Source of the DNA: Leuconostoc mesenteroides subsp. mesenteroides
GTDB lineage: Bacteria > Bacillota > Bacilli > Lactobacillales > Lactobacillaceae
Direction of reading: 5' to 3'
DNA length: 64,000 nt
NCBI GenBank assembly: GCA_009676745.1
Contig: CP046062.1
Span: 598,501-662,500, forward strand
Below the pieces are notes generated by a model. It had not been told where the DNA came from. It saw nothing but the letters and a program-made list of their open reading frames with translations, and did not search any database. This document shows positions 50,828 through 60,617 of the stretch, piece by piece (the stretch's first letter is position 1; every line of letters starts with the position of its first letter). Both the position numbers and the translations under genes were made by a program.

Positions 50828-51766
50828 ATGCCGTATCAAGATTCTTATGTTGCTAAAATACGCGAAAAAATAGGTCATGATTTTGAGCTTGTGATGCCGA
50901 CGATAGATGTGGTCATTACCAACTCAAACGGTGAACTTTTGATGATTTATAACCGTGATTTTGATGGTTGGGCTTTTCCGGGCGGTTATATTGAGCCAGA
51001 AATGTCATGGCAAGAAAATGCAGCACGAGAAGCCTTGGAAGAATCCGGCATTCGTGCGAATGCCAAAGATCTAAAATTGATTGGTTCTGTTTCAGGAGAA
51101 AACTATCGTACGCAGTATCCTAATGGTGACCGGGTTAAGCTCTACACAAATGTGTTTTTACTGAAAAAATGGTCAGAAGAGTTAGATAAGATAGACCATA
51201 CAGAGATTGACGGAAAAAAATGGATGACGCCGCAAACAATTGATCATGTGCACTTAACTTTTTCCGGTCGAGCGGTGTATCAGGTGTATCGTCAATTCCA
51301 AAAAGCGAGACAAATTCAATTGTTAACCATTAATAGTGAACTGCAGCGTTTCTTGGATGCACAGGATGGTCGCATTGCTGATGTGAATACATACGGGGAT
51401 GCGGTTAATGAATTGACTGCCGGTCAAAAAAGAACACACTGGATGTGGTTTGTATTACCACAACTACGTGGGTTAGGGGCAAGTGAACGTGCGATGTATT
51501 ACGGTATCAAAAATGCCAAAGAGGCTGTTGAGTACCTAGCAGACGATGAATTGCGGACTCGCTTGGAGAAAATTTTAAAACTTGTATTGGCTATTGAATC
51601 GTCAGACCCAGTTGCTATATTTGGAAAAGTTGATGCTGAAAAACTTCATGCAAGTTTGACGTTGTTTGCACAAGTTGCAGAAACACCTGATTTGTATCAG
51701 CAAGTATTATTGAAATATTTCAATGGCGACTTACATCAACCAACGTTAAACTTGTTAAACAAATAA
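50828..51766 (+). CDS. Nudix hydrolase fused to a DUF1810 domain
   Basis: 312 aa. Residues 1-150: Nudix hydrolase, with G-G-Y-I-E-P-E and R-E-A-L-E-E-S-G-I near 55-78. Residues 170-310: DUF1810-like domain (L-Q-R-F-L-D-A-Q ... A-G-Q-K-R-T-H-W-M-W-F-V-L-P-Q-L-R-G-L-G). Nudix enzymes hydrolyse nucleoside-diphosphate derivatives such as NADH or ADP-ribose; DUF1810 is uncharacterised. The fusion suggests both act on one metabolite. AAAGGAG precedes the ATG; cotranscribed with the NdpA-like gene. Confidence 0.8.
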   Translation: MPYQDSYVAKIREKIGHDFELVMPTIDVVITNSNGELLMIYNRDFDGWAFPGGYIEPEMSWQENAAREALEESGIRANAKDLKLIGSVSGENYRTQYPNGDRVKLYTNVFLLKKWSEELDKIDHTEIDGKKWMTPQTIDHVHLTFSGRAVYQVYRQFQKARQIQLLTINSELQRFLDAQDGRIADVNTYGDAVNELTAGQKRTHWMWFVLPQLRGLGASERAMYYGIKNAKEAVEYLADDELRTRLEKILKLVLAIESSDPVAIFGKVDAEKLHASLTLFAQVAETPDLYQQVLLKYFNGDLHQPTLNLLNK

Positions 51767-51794
51767 AAAAGACGATTTGGTCGTCTTTTTTATT
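51764..51794. terminator. Bidirectional terminator Nudix gene / aspA
   Basis: AAAAAAGACGA-tttgg-TCGTCTTTTTT. Confidence 0.88.
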
Positions 51795-51797
51795 TGT

Positions 51798-53228
51798 TTA
51801 TACTGTTGTTTTTGGTGCGTGTAATACTAGACCATGTTCTGGTGTTCGAGCATTAATAACGATATCCTCAACCTTGAAAATATGTGCCAATTCACTTTCA
51901 GTAAATCTATTCTTCTTTTCGGCGATTTCACGCAAAGATTTTCCAGTACGCAGAGATTCTTTAGCAATTTTAGCGGCTTCTTTGTAACCGATAATCGGTG
52001 CCATCGCAGTGGCGAAACTCACTGATAAATCAATATCTTGTGACAAGCGATGTTTATTTACTGTAATACCGTCGATGGTATTGATACGTAATGTATTCAT
52101 GGCTTGTTGGAGATGTTCAATACCAGTGATTAAGCTTTTGAAAATGATAGGTTCAAATGCATTTAGTTCTAATTGGCCAGCTTCGCTTGCTACTGTAACA
52201 GTGGTATCAAAACCAATCATTTCAAAGGCAACTTGATTGACAACTTCTGGAATAACTGGATTAACCTTACCAGGCATGATGGACGACCCTGCTTGTTTTG
52301 AAGGTAGGTTAATTTCATGTAACCCTGAGCGTGGTCCAGAACTGAGTAAGCGTAAATCATTAGACATTTTAGATAGATTAACTGCTAAATTTTTTAATGA
52401 ACCAGACAGAGCAACATAGGAATCTAAGTTTGATGTTGCATCAAATAAATCATGGGCTTGCTTAAGTGGAAGCCCAGTTATACTAGCTAAGTTAGGAACG
52501 ATGTGTACTTGATAATGGTAACTTACGTTAATACCGGAGCCAATAGCTGATCCACCCAGATTTAATGTATAGAGTTCATTACGTGCGGCTTCAATACGTT
52601 TAAAATCTCGACGAAGTGGTTTTAACCAAGCATGGAAAGTATTTCCTAAAGTCATAGGTACAGCATCTTGTAGTTGTGTACGACCCATTTTGTAAGTTGT
52701 CGAAAATTCGTCGGCTTTGTTTCCAAGAGCGTCTACCAATAATGTTAATTCTGAAAAAAGTGGTTCGAGTAGTCGGATAAGAGCAATTTTTCCTGCGCTA
52801 GGATAAGTATCATTGGTACTCTGACCCATATTCACGTGGTCATTTGGATTAACATAGCCATATTCACCACGTGAACGGCCGATCTGCTCAAGAGCTGTAT
52901 TCGCAACAACTTCATTGACGTTCATATTGGTGCTTGTGCCAGCCCCACCTTGAATGTCACTAATTGGAAACATTGTACAATCGATTGGCTGACGTAACAA
53001 AACTTTTGTTGCATCAACAATATGTTTAGCGACAGCTCGATCTAGATTACCAGATGTAGCATTGGTTTGTGCCGCAGCTTGCTTAATTTCTAAAAAGGCG
53101 CGGATGATTTCTTGATGAGTTGTTTCTTTTGAAATTGGAAAGTTATTTAGCGCACGTTGTGTGTGTGCCCCATAGTAGACATCTTTGGGTACGTTGATTT
53201 GACCGAGTGAATCTGATTCTGTGCGCAT
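51798..53228 (-). CDS. aspA: Aspartate ammonia-lyase
   Basis: 476 aa, fumarase/aspartase superfamily. G-A-G-T-S-T-N-M-N-V-N-E near 94-105, G-R-T-Q-L-Q-D-A near 183, signature G-S-S-I-M-P-G-K-V-N-P near 315 followed by V-I-P-E-V-V-N-Q-V-A-F, the aspartase rather than fumarase form. Releases ammonia from aspartate to give fumarate, which could feed the fumarate reductase-like enzyme at 18472. AAGGAG is eight bases before the ATG. Confidence 0.85.
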   Translation of the reverse strand: MRTESDSLGQINVPKDVYYGAHTQRALNNFPISKETTHQEIIRAFLEIKQAAAQTNATSGNLDRAVAKHIVDATKVLLRQPIDCTMFPISDIQGGAGTSTNMNVNEVVANTALEQIGRSRGEYGYVNPNDHVNMGQSTNDTYPSAGKIALIRLLEPLFSELTLLVDALGNKADEFSTTYKMGRTQLQDAVPMTLGNTFHAWLKPLRRDFKRIEAARNELYTLNLGGSAIGSGINVSYHYQVHIVPNLASITGLPLKQAHDLFDATSNLDSYVALSGSLKNLAVNLSKMSNDLRLLSSGPRSGLHEINLPSKQAGSSIMPGKVNPVIPEVVNQVAFEMIGFDTTVTVASEAGQLELNAFEPIIFKSLITGIEHLQQAMNTLRINTIDGITVNKHRLSQDIDLSVSFATAMAPIIGYKEAAKIAKESLRTGKSLREIAEKKNRFTESELAHIFKVEDIVINARTPEHGLVLHAPKTTV

Positions 53229-53332
53229 ATTGCTTCTCCTTACAGGTTATGAGAATATTTTACCGTAAAAAATAACTATACCAATCTTATTTGTTAAGTT
53301 TTATGACACCATATTTCTCTTTCTGGGTATAG

Positions 53333-53355
53333 AAAAAAACACCCGTTAAGGTGCT
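53333..53355 (-). terminator. Terminator of the gnat-rpiA unit
   Basis: Minus strand GCACC-ttaac-GGGTG followed by seven T, overlapping the rpiA stop. Confidence 0.7.
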
Positions 53356-54032
53356 TCAATAATGTCAACGCCATCGTCACTACCAATGATTACACGGTTA
53401 ACAATATCAGTAAACAGGCCGTGTTCTACCACACCGACCATATTAATTAATTCCTGACCCAATTCACGTGGATTTTCGATAACGGGAACATGTAGATCAA
53501 TGAGATAATTTGCTGAATCTGTACGTACGGGGTTGCCATTTTGATCTAAGCGCCAAGTAGGGTGGAACCCATCTGCAGTAAAGCGTTTGAATAATTGGTC
53601 AGATCCATATGGAATAATTTCAACTGGTAAATATTGATTTAGTTTGGGTACACGTTTGCTGCTGTCTACGACCCAGATATTCTCGCGAGAGTTAAACGCA
53701 ACGATTTTTTCCCATAAAAGCGCTGCACCGCCACCTTTAATGGCTGAGAAATCATCCGAAATTTGGTCAGCACCATCAATTGTTAAATCGATTTTATCGA
53801 CATCATCAACGTTGTACATCGGGATCCCAAGTTTTGCTGCATTGCGTCTTGTTTTTTCAGAAGTAGGGACGCCGACGATTTTTAAATTCTCATTGGCTAC
53901 ACGTTCACCTAAAGCGGTAATGACTTGAGCAATTGTTGATCCTGAGCCAATGCCCACCACCATATCATCTTGAACGAATTCGGCTGCGCGGCGACCGGCA
54001 ATAATTTTTTGTAAATCCTGTGATGAACTCAT
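53346..54032 (-). CDS. rpiA: Ribose-5-phosphate isomerase A
   Basis: 228 aa. G-I-G-S-G-S-T near 27-33, P-T-S-E-K-T near 56, D-L-T-I-D-G-A-D near 82-89, K-G-G-G-A-A-L near 98 with the catalytic Lys/Glu region. Interconverts ribose-5-P and ribulose-5-P in the pentose phosphate part of the phosphoketolase pathway. Start overlaps the end of the GNAT gene by 4 bases. Confidence 0.95.
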   Translation of the reverse strand: MSSSQDLQKIIAGRRAAEFVQDDMVVGIGSGSTIAQVITALGERVANENLKIVGVPTSEKTRRNAAKLGIPMYNVDDVDKIDLTIDGADQISDDFSAIKGGGAALLWEKIVAFNSRENIWVVDSSKRVPKLNQYLPVEIIPYGSDQLFKRFTADGFHPTWRLDQNGNPVRTDSANYLIDLHVPVIENPRELGQELINMVGVVEHGLFTDIVNRVIIGSDDGVDIIEAP

Positions 54033-54310
54033 GATTTGTACTCAATCTCCTGATAAATGTCGGGGTAACGTAAAAATGCTTCTTTTACATAAGGGCAGAC
54101 GGGCTTTATTGTCATATTTTTAGCACGCGCATCGTCAACAATTGTGTCTAGCAATTTTTTGGCAATACCTTGCCCACGTAGAGATGGATCTACTACGGTT
54201 GAATTAATTGAATAGGTTTGCCCATTATTGATTACTGTATAAGTAATCTGAGCAATAACTTTGCCGTTTTTTTCCAAGAAATAACGACCATTTTCGTGTT
54301 GAAATTCCAT
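54029..54310 (-). CDS. Small GNAT-family N-acetyltransferase (YjdJ-like)
   Basis: 93 aa single-domain GNAT of the compact type. Acetyl-CoA motif L-R-G-Q-G-I-A-K-K-L-L near 44-54 and I-K-P-V-C-P-Y-V near 75-82, typical of the PF14542 group. Substrate unknown. GAGGGAA precedes the ATG. Translationally coupled to rpiA. Confidence 0.82.
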   Translation of the reverse strand: MEFQHENGRYFLEKNGKVIAQITYTVINNGQTYSINSTVVDPSLRGQGIAKKLLDTIVDDARAKNMTIKPVCPYVKEAFLRYPDIYQEIEYKS

Positions 54311-54540
54311 AATAATTCCCTCTCATTTTATTATAACAGCATAATGATTAGCGGTATTTAATTGAGTGCGTGAAAATTTACTATTTATCTACGATACTAA
54401 CATAATTTGTGCTTGTCTGTGTTACTTGTTCTGATCATTTTTAATCCATCTAACATTTTATAATTTAACCTATATTTTTTAAATGAGGATAATATATCGT
54501 ATAATAGGGGATAAACTATTTATGAAGAGGTGTACTTATT

Positions 54541-55080
54541 ATGACACGTGGATTTGAGATTGTTAGCAAATATGCTGACGAAAACATTACCGTACCAAAG
54601 CGCAGCACACAACAAGCGGCAGGATATGATTTTGAAGCAGCAGCGGATATCACTATTCCTAGCGTTTTAAGTAATAATTTTTTAAAAGGACTTAATATTC
54701 TATCGCTTGGAAAGATTTCAAAGCTACATGATAATGCAGACTTGCAAGATATGCTCAAACCGGTGCTTGTTCCAACAGGTATAAAAGCTTACATGGGGGA
54801 GGGAGAATATTTGCAACTAGTTTCACGGTCAAGTGGACCTATTAAAAAGCGGATAATGATGCCTAATGCGGTTGGTATTGTAGATGCTGATTATTATAAT
54901 AATGAAAGCAATGAGGGAGAAATTTTCTTCCAATTTATCAATTTTGGTTTGAAAGATGTGCACATTAAAAAAGGGGAACGTATTGGACAAGGTATTTTCC
55001 TGCCATACTTGATAGCTGACGGTGATGAGAATATAGAAAAATCAGATCGTAAGGGTGGTTTTGGTTCAACAGGGCAATAA
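54541..55080 (+). CDS. dut: dUTP diphosphatase
   Basis: 179 aa. Removes dUTP and supplies dUMP. Motif 1 A-A-G-Y-D-F near 27, motif 2 S-R-S-S-G near 98, motif 3 near G-I-V-D-A-D-Y, motif 4 R-I-G-Q, motif 5 R-K-G-G-F-G-S-T-G at the end. About 30 residues longer than E. coli Dut owing to an insert at 45-75. AGAGGT precedes the ATG. Confidence 0.92.
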   Translation: MTRGFEIVSKYADENITVPKRSTQQAAGYDFEAAADITIPSVLSNNFLKGLNILSLGKISKLHDNADLQDMLKPVLVPTGIKAYMGEGEYLQLVSRSSGPIKKRIMMPNAVGIVDADYYNNESNEGEIFFQFINFGLKDVHIKKGERIGQGIFLPYLIADGDENIEKSDRKGGFGSTGQ

Positions 55081-55128
55081 TAACTTTTACGATGATGTTA
55101 GAACGAATTAATATGGAAGGACTGAGAT

Positions 55129-56499
55129 ATCGCTAAAGTAAAAACACAATTTATATGTTCCAACTGCGGTTTTGTGTCTGCGCGGTATTTGGGGCGCTGC
55201 TCAAATTGTGGTGAGTGGGGCACGCTTGTTGAAGAAAAAATCCAACCAGAATCAAATGACCGTAAAAGTCGCGTAAGTCTCGATGGACGCAATGCTAAAG
55301 TCGAAAAAATAAACGAGATTACGTCTGAAGAGACACCGCGTGTAGCAACTAAGTTGAAAGAATTAAACCGAGTTTTAGGTGGTGGTGTTGTCCCCGGTTC
55401 CATGGTATTGATTGGTGGTGATCCTGGTATTGGCAAGTCAACATTACTACTTCAAGTATCTGGACAACTTGCTCAAGAAGGACGGGTGCTATACGTGACT
55501 GGTGAAGAGTCTGCCACTCAAGTAAAACTCCGTGCTGATCGCTTGGGCGTTGGGCACGATGAGTTTTATTTATATCCAGAAACGGATATGACGGCCGTGA
55601 AAAAGCAGATTGAGGAATTACAACCCAATTTTGTTGTTATTGACTCGGTACAAACCATGCAAGAACCTGATGTCTCGTCTGCGGTTGGTTCTGTATCGCA
55701 AATTCGAGAAGTGACAGCCGACCTGCTGCAAATTGCTAAGACGAATAATATTTCTATATTTATAGTAGGGCATGTGACTAAGGACGGTGCCATAGCGGGG
55801 CCAAAAATTCTGGAACACATGGTTGATACAGTATTGTACTTTGAAGGAGATAGCAATTATAAGTACCGCATTTTGCGTGCGGTTAAAAACCGGTTTGGCG
55901 CAACGAATGAATTAGGTATTTTTGAAATGCGTAATGGTGGTTTGATAGAGGTAGCCAATCCCTCTGAGATTTTCTTAGAAGAACGTTTATCTGGTGCCAC
56001 TGGGTCAGCAATTGTGGTCGCGTTAGAAGGATCACGACCTATTTTGGTTGAATTACAGGCCTTGGTAACACCGACTGTATTTGGTAACGCGCAACGTACA
56101 GCAGCAGGACTCGATAGGAATCGTGTATCATTGATTATGGCTGTATTAGAAAAACGCGCTAATTTATTATTACAAAATCAAGATGCCTATTTAAAGGCAG
56201 CAGGTGGCGTTAAGCTTGATGAGCCAGCAATTGATTTAGCGATTGCTGTTGCTCTGGCTAGTTCGTACCATGATAAAGAATCAAGACCTAGTGATGTCTT
56301 CGTTGGTGAAATTGGTCTAACTGGTGAAGTTCGTAGTGTGGCAGACATTGAGGGACGTTTAAAAGAAGCTAAAAAATTGGGATTTAAGCGTGCTATTGTT
56401 CCTAAAAATAATTTAAATGGCATCGAGTTGCCTCAAGGACTTCAAGTCATTGGCGTAACAACGTTAAGTGAGACACTTAAAATTGCCTTAGGAGAATAA
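55129..56499 (+). CDS. radA: DNA repair protein RadA, apparent ATC start
   Basis: 456 aa if read from ATC 55129. Branch-migration ATPase of recombination: zinc finger C-S-N-C ... C-S-N-C near 10-28, Walker [11 protein letters not shown] near 98, K-N-R-F-G motif near 249, Lon-like domain to the end. Homologs begin [10 protein letters not shown]; here the A-K-V-K-T-Q-F-I-C codons are preceded by ATC, and a stop lies two codons earlier. GGAAGGA sits 8-9 bases before the ATC. The first ordinary start, GTG 55174, would remove the first two zinc cysteines. Confidence 0.85.
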   Translation: MAKVKTQFICSNCGFVSARYLGRCSNCGEWGTLVEEKIQPESNDRKSRVSLDGRNAKVEKINEITSEETPRVATKLKELNRVLGGGVVPGSMVLIGGDPGIGKSTLLLQVSGQLAQEGRVLYVTGEESATQVKLRADRLGVGHDEFYLYPETDMTAVKKQIEELQPNFVVIDSVQTMQEPDVSSAVGSVSQIREVTADLLQIAKTNNISIFIVGHVTKDGAIAGPKILEHMVDTVLYFEGDSNYKYRILRAVKNRFGATNELGIFEMRNGGLIEVANPSEIFLEERLSGATGSAIVVALEGSRPILVELQALVTPTVFGNAQRTAAGLDRNRVSLIMAVLEKRANLLLQNQDAYLKAAGGVKLDEPAIDLAIAVALASSYHDKESRPSDVFVGEIGLTGEVRSVADIEGRLKEAKKLGFKRAIVPKNNLNGIELPQGLQVIGVTTLSETLKIALGE

Positions 56500-56501
56500 T
56501 C

Positions 56502-56876
56502 ATGTCAGAACATTTCTTAACAGGGGTGGCTGCAATCAATAGTGCCCTATATGAGCATGTTGAGAAAGGAAAAGCATGTAGTGTACGTTTTTTCATCGGG
56601 ATAATGGTATTTTGTACATTATCTCTGCTTTTTCTCATCGGAACAGCGGTCATGTTCTTTTTGACAGGAATCTTCTTTGAACAACTGGAATGGATAATAA
56701 TGATTTTAGTACTGTTTTCGGTGTTGGTTACGGGGCTGTTTGGCTGGTTATCTTGGGAATGGGGGCAGCTACTTTGGCGACTTTTAAAACAAGTTGATGA
56801 AAATGGGCATTACTACGCTCGCGATAAAATACGTACCAGTGACCAAACCAAAAGACATTTAGGAAAACATTTTTAA
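56502..56876 (+). CDS. Two-helix membrane protein of unknown function
   Basis: 124 aa. Hydrophobic segments at about 28-54 and 62-86 and a basic, polar C-terminus (R-D-K-I-R-T-S-D-Q-T-K-R-H). It starts 2 bases after radA and is in the same transcript. No family recognised. Confidence 0.65.
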   Translation: MSEHFLTGVAAINSALYEHVEKGKACSVRFFIGIMVFCTLSLLFLIGTAVMFFLTGIFFEQLEWIIMILVLFSVLVTGLFGWLSWEWGQLLWRLLKQVDENGHYYARDKIRTSDQTKRHLGKHF

Positions 56877-56888
56877 ATAATTAAGTAT

Positions 56889-56921
56889 AAAAAAGGCCTT
56901 CTTAGAAAAGGCCTTTTTTAT
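56889..56921. terminator. Bidirectional terminator
   Basis: AAAAAAGGCCTT-cttaga-AAAGGCCTTTTTT. Confidence 0.9.
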
Positions 56922-56929
56922 TGTGAAGG

Positions 56930-58159
56930 TTATGCCAGCGGTGTTCGCTTTTTTTGGAAAGTCACAATAACTAGGTGAATCATAATAGCTACAATACCAA
57001 TAGTGATAAGCTGTAACCAAAGGGTACATGTACTATTGCCGCCATATAAGATGTTGTAATCTGCGCGTATTGAGTAGAAACAAGGAGAAATGTTACTTAT
57101 AAACTTGAAAAAATCAGGCAGAATTGGACGTGGAATGAGGCCAGCACCTGAAACGACTTGAGTCAACATGAAAGGCATATTGATCATAATACCAAGTTGT
57201 CCAAAAATCAGTGAGAAGATTAGATTGACATTCAATGATGCAAATAACTCAATAGAATGGTTAACCCACAGTTGCCAATAGGTATTACTATCAAAATGAA
57301 GCATACTTTTGCTTAGTGCAACAATTAACAGTGGTGCTATCATTGAAATTAAGATAATAGCGATTTCAGTATAAGTGTATGCTTTCCAGCGACCTATTAA
57401 TGGTGAGAATGACTTGTATGCAACAACAATTAACATAGCGCCAATCATGGAACCAATATAAAAAGCTAGTGACATGAAGAACGGAGCCATGCTATGTTGC
57501 ATACCAGAAGGTGCTTTATTCATTTTTACAATGCTGTAATCGTATGAATTAGCAACGTTTGCATAAGTTTGATTGATTTTTGATGTAGTAGTGCTTTTTG
57601 TTTGTTCAGCTTTTTGTAAAATAGCATCTTTTTGTGTTGGATTAGCTGTAATTAATGATTTTGTCTCTGATTCTAATTGTGACAATTCAATGGCTGTTAG
57701 AATCCCTTTGCTCTGCTGCAATAAAACACTTTTTTGAACACGATTACCGACTGATTTGGCAACAGCTTCCATGGATGAAACTGATGTCATAGGATTGGCA
57801 TAGTTGATGTAAAACTTAAGTTCACCTTTAGATTGACCATCTATTTTTTTAAGATTGGCATTGAAATCTTTTGGAATATCAATGATCAAATAAATTCCAC
57901 GATTATTCAATTGATTTTTAGCTTGCTTTATATTCAAATCAGTCTTGACGTGTTTAAATGGCAAGCTTTTTTTTAGTTGTTTTTTTAATGTCGTGCTGTC
58001 CTTATCTTGGTTGACAATGGCAACTGGTAATTGGTTTATTTTGCTGGGCACAACTTTATACCCTGAAAAATAAATGCCAACCATCAATAAGCCATAAAAT
58101 AGTACAATAATGAGCGCTCCGATAACACCTTTGCTGACGATAAATTTTTTGAACCCCAT
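56930..58159 (-). CDS. YhgE/Pip-like ABC-2 type membrane protein
   Basis: 409 aa from ATG 58159, AAGGAG six bases upstream. One N-terminal helix (11-33), large extracytoplasmic region (40-215) with V-A-I-V-N-Q-D-K-D-S near 55, then five or six helices. This matches the YhgE/Pip and ABC-2 exporter group. The divergent TetR regulator with a palindrome between the genes suggests an inducible efflux or envelope-stress function. Confidence 0.75.
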   Translation of the reverse strand: MGFKKFIVSKGVIGALIIVLFYGLLMVGIYFSGYKVVPSKINQLPVAIVNQDKDSTTLKKQLKKSLPFKHVKTDLNIKQAKNQLNNRGIYLIIDIPKDFNANLKKIDGQSKGELKFYINYANPMTSVSSMEAVAKSVGNRVQKSVLLQQSKGILTAIELSQLESETKSLITANPTQKDAILQKAEQTKSTTTSKINQTYANVANSYDYSIVKMNKAPSGMQHSMAPFFMSLAFYIGSMIGAMLIVVAYKSFSPLIGRWKAYTYTEIAIILISMIAPLLIVALSKSMLHFDSNTYWQLWVNHSIELFASLNVNLIFSLIFGQLGIMINMPFMLTQVVSGAGLIPRPILPDFFKFISNISPCFYSIRADYNILYGGNSTCTLWLQLITIGIVAIMIHLVIVTFQKKRTPLA

Positions 58160-58203
58160 GTGGAACTCCTTTTCTTTTGCTGACAATAGCGTAGCACTTA
58201 TTT

Positions 58204-58233
58204 GTTATGCATGCAAGTAGTTGCATGCATAAC
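58204..58233. promoter_or_regulatory. 13-bp inverted repeat, operator of the TetR regulator
   Basis: Arm GTTATGCATGCAA, 4-base centre GTAG, perfect reverse complement arm. It lies in the intergenic gap between the exporter (minus) and regulator (plus) genes, where a TetR dimer pair could repress both. Confidence 0.8.
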
Positions 58234-58293
58234 AGAATTAATCTGTCTTTCAAAAGAGAATATGATAATATAACTAAAGAAGAGGTACGAAAC

Positions 58294-58881
58294 ATGTCCA
58301 AACAACCATCAAAATACGATTTAATTTTAAATGCATTCATCACATTGTTGATAGAAGTTGGTTATCAATCTGCGACCATCAACAAAATTGCTGAAAAAGC
58401 GAATGTCAATCCTAGTACGATTTTTAGAAAATTTAAAGATAAAGAGGGGTTATTGTCAGCTGTGATTGATCGTCATCTCAATGATTTAGCCGCTATTTTT
58501 GATGATGCACTGAGTGTGACTGGTGATATGGAAACTGATTTAATCAATATGTCAAGAACATATCAAGAGTTTCAAGAGAAACATCAAGAAGTTGTTTTGA
58601 TAGGCCTTCAAGAATCTTTTCGAATGCCAAAAGTGAGCCATGCGGTCGAAGAAATACCAATTCGATTCAGAAAAATCTTACTGCAGTATTTCACAGAGAT
58701 GCAGACCCAAAATAAGATAAAACAGTCGGTAGATGTGGAAGCGGCTACTATGAATGTAATATGGTTGAATTTCGGTTATTTTTTGACTACTATCCGCTAT
58801 GACAATCCTGAGTTAATCACTAATCCAGAGGACTTTTATGAAAAGCAAATTCGTTTTTTTGCAAAAAGCTTACGTCCTTAA
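58294..58881 (+). CDS. TetR-family transcriptional regulator
   Basis: 195 aa from ATG 58294, AGAGGT upstream; the longer frame to 58207 crosses the operator. HTH at about 20-45: I-N-K-I-A-E-K-A-N-V-N-P-S-T-I-F-R-K-F-K-D-K, written here in pieces of the TetR_N signature. The ligand-binding half (60-190) is unassigned. Divergent from the YhgE-like exporter it probably controls. Confidence 0.88.
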   Translation: MSKQPSKYDLILNAFITLLIEVGYQSATINKIAEKANVNPSTIFRKFKDKEGLLSAVIDRHLNDLAAIFDDALSVTGDMETDLINMSRTYQEFQEKHQEVVLIGLQESFRMPKVSHAVEEIPIRFRKILLQYFTEMQTQNKIKQSVDVEAATMNVIWLNFGYFLTTIRYDNPELITNPEDFYEKQIRFFAKSLRP

Positions 58882-58979
58882 AAATGCGATTGCGTGATTG
58901 GAAATTAGTATCATGAGTGTTGTATACTAGTAGCTAGACAAAACGGTACTAAATACCATACATAGGAGATTATTGATTC

Positions 58980-60476
58980 ATGACAGAAGATATACGTGTT
59001 CGCTATGCACCGTCACCAACGGGACATTTGCATATAGGGAATGCACGCACAGCTATTTTTAACTGGTTATTTGCACGCCACTATAATGGTACATTTGTTA
59101 TTCGTATTGAGGATACTGACTCAGCACGTAATATTGCTGATGGCGAAAAATCACAACTTGAAAATTTAGCTTGGCTAGGTTTAGACTGGGATGAGAGTCC
59201 AGACAAACCAGGCGTTTATGGACCCTATCGCCAGTCAGAACGTAATGAACAGGGTATTTATCAAGAATTTATTGATGCACTATTAGCTAGTGGGCAAGCG
59301 TACAAGTCTTATAAAACTTCAGAGCAGCTTGCCTCTGAACGCGAAGCACAACAAGCAGCTAAGCAGGCACCACATTATGTTTATGAATATGAAGGTTTGA
59401 CTAACGAAGAGCGTGAAGCCAAATATGCTGAATTTGAAGCACAAGGATTAAAGCCGGTAGTGCGTTTCCGTGTACCAGAAGAGAAAGTATATGCTTGGGA
59501 TGACATTGTTAAAGGGCATATCGAAATTGGTGCTAAAGAAGTTGGTGGCGATTGGGTTATTCAAAAAGCTGATGGTATGCCAACTTATAATTTTGCAGTT
59601 GTTGTGGATGACCACTTGATGAAGATTTCCCACGTGCTGCGTGGAGACGATCATGTCTCAAATACACCAAAGCAAATCATGATTTATGAAGCTTTGGGAT
59701 GGGATGTGCCAGAGTTTGGGCATATGGCTTTGATTATCAATGGAGAAACTGGTAAGAAGTTGTCTAAACGTGATGAAAATCTCTTGCAGTTCGTTGAACA
59801 ATATAAGGAATTAGGCTACCAACCACAAGCTATGGTTAATTTTATTGGTTTATTGGGCTGGTCACCAAAGGGCGAAGATGAAATCTTTAGTTTGTCAGAA
59901 TTCAAAGAAATGTTTGATGAAAAACGTTTGAGCAAAGCGAATGCTAAGTTCGATCAAAAGAAGTTAGAATGGGTCAACAACCAGTGGATGCGTCGTGATA
60001 CGGATGCAGTTATGCCACAACTTATTCAAGAGCTTATCAACGCTCATTTGATATCTGCAGATGATGCTACCGATAAGAAAAACTGGTTGTCAGAAGTTAT
60101 TAAAGTCGCTGGCGTTGATGGTATATCATATACGCGTCAAATTGTTGAGCTAGTTCGTAAACCTTTCTTTGAGTTGGGCGATATAACAGATGAAATGGTT
60201 GAATACCTGACTTCAGAAGATGGCCGTAAAGTGGCAACTGCGTGGGAATCAGCATATGAATCCTTGCCAACTGATGCAACTCCGGACGACTATATGAGTA
60301 CAATTCGTGCGATTCAAAACGACTTAGAAATAAAAGGCCGTAACCTATGGAATCCTATTCGTATTATGACTACTCACGAAGTCCAAGGGCCTAATTTACC
60401 AGAAATGTTGACATTGTTGGATAAGAACACTGTTCTGAAGACAATGCGCGATGTGAAAGAAAAATATTTAGCATAG
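58980..60476 (+). CDS. gltX: Glutamyl-tRNA synthetase
   Basis: 498 aa class I synthetase. HIGH-type motif P-S-P-T-G-H-L-H-I-G-N near 11-21, KMSKS-type K-L-S-K-R-D near 258. In bacteria without GlnRS it also charges tRNA-Gln with Glu. TAGGAG precedes the ATG. Confidence 0.97.
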   Translation: MTEDIRVRYAPSPTGHLHIGNARTAIFNWLFARHYNGTFVIRIEDTDSARNIADGEKSQLENLAWLGLDWDESPDKPGVYGPYRQSERNEQGIYQEFIDALLASGQAYKSYKTSEQLASEREAQQAAKQAPHYVYEYEGLTNEEREAKYAEFEAQGLKPVVRFRVPEEKVYAWDDIVKGHIEIGAKEVGGDWVIQKADGMPTYNFAVVVDDHLMKISHVLRGDDHVSNTPKQIMIYEALGWDVPEFGHMALIINGETGKKLSKRDENLLQFVEQYKELGYQPQAMVNFIGLLGWSPKGEDEIFSLSEFKEMFDEKRLSKANAKFDQKKLEWVNNQWMRRDTDAVMPQLIQELINAHLISADDATDKKNWLSEVIKVAGVDGISYTRQIVELVRKPFFELGDITDEMVEYLTSEDGRKVATAWESAYESLPTDATPDDYMSTIRAIQNDLEIKGRNLWNPIRIMTTHEVQGPNLPEMLTLLDKNTVLKTMRDVKEKYLA

Positions 60477-60481
60477 GTATC

Positions 60482-60511
60482 TAAACGTCGAGGAATGCTC
60501 GGCGTTTTTTA
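60482..60511 (+). terminator. Terminator of gltX
   Basis: AAACGtCGAG-gaatg-CTCGgCGTTTTTT. Confidence 0.8.
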
Positions 60512-60617
60512 TTATGATTTTGAGTATCCATTCGTACTGAGGAATAATGCAAAAATGTTTACAGCTCATGTATAATATTAAGTAATAATAATTTTTCTAT
60601 TATAAAGGGAGCAAACC

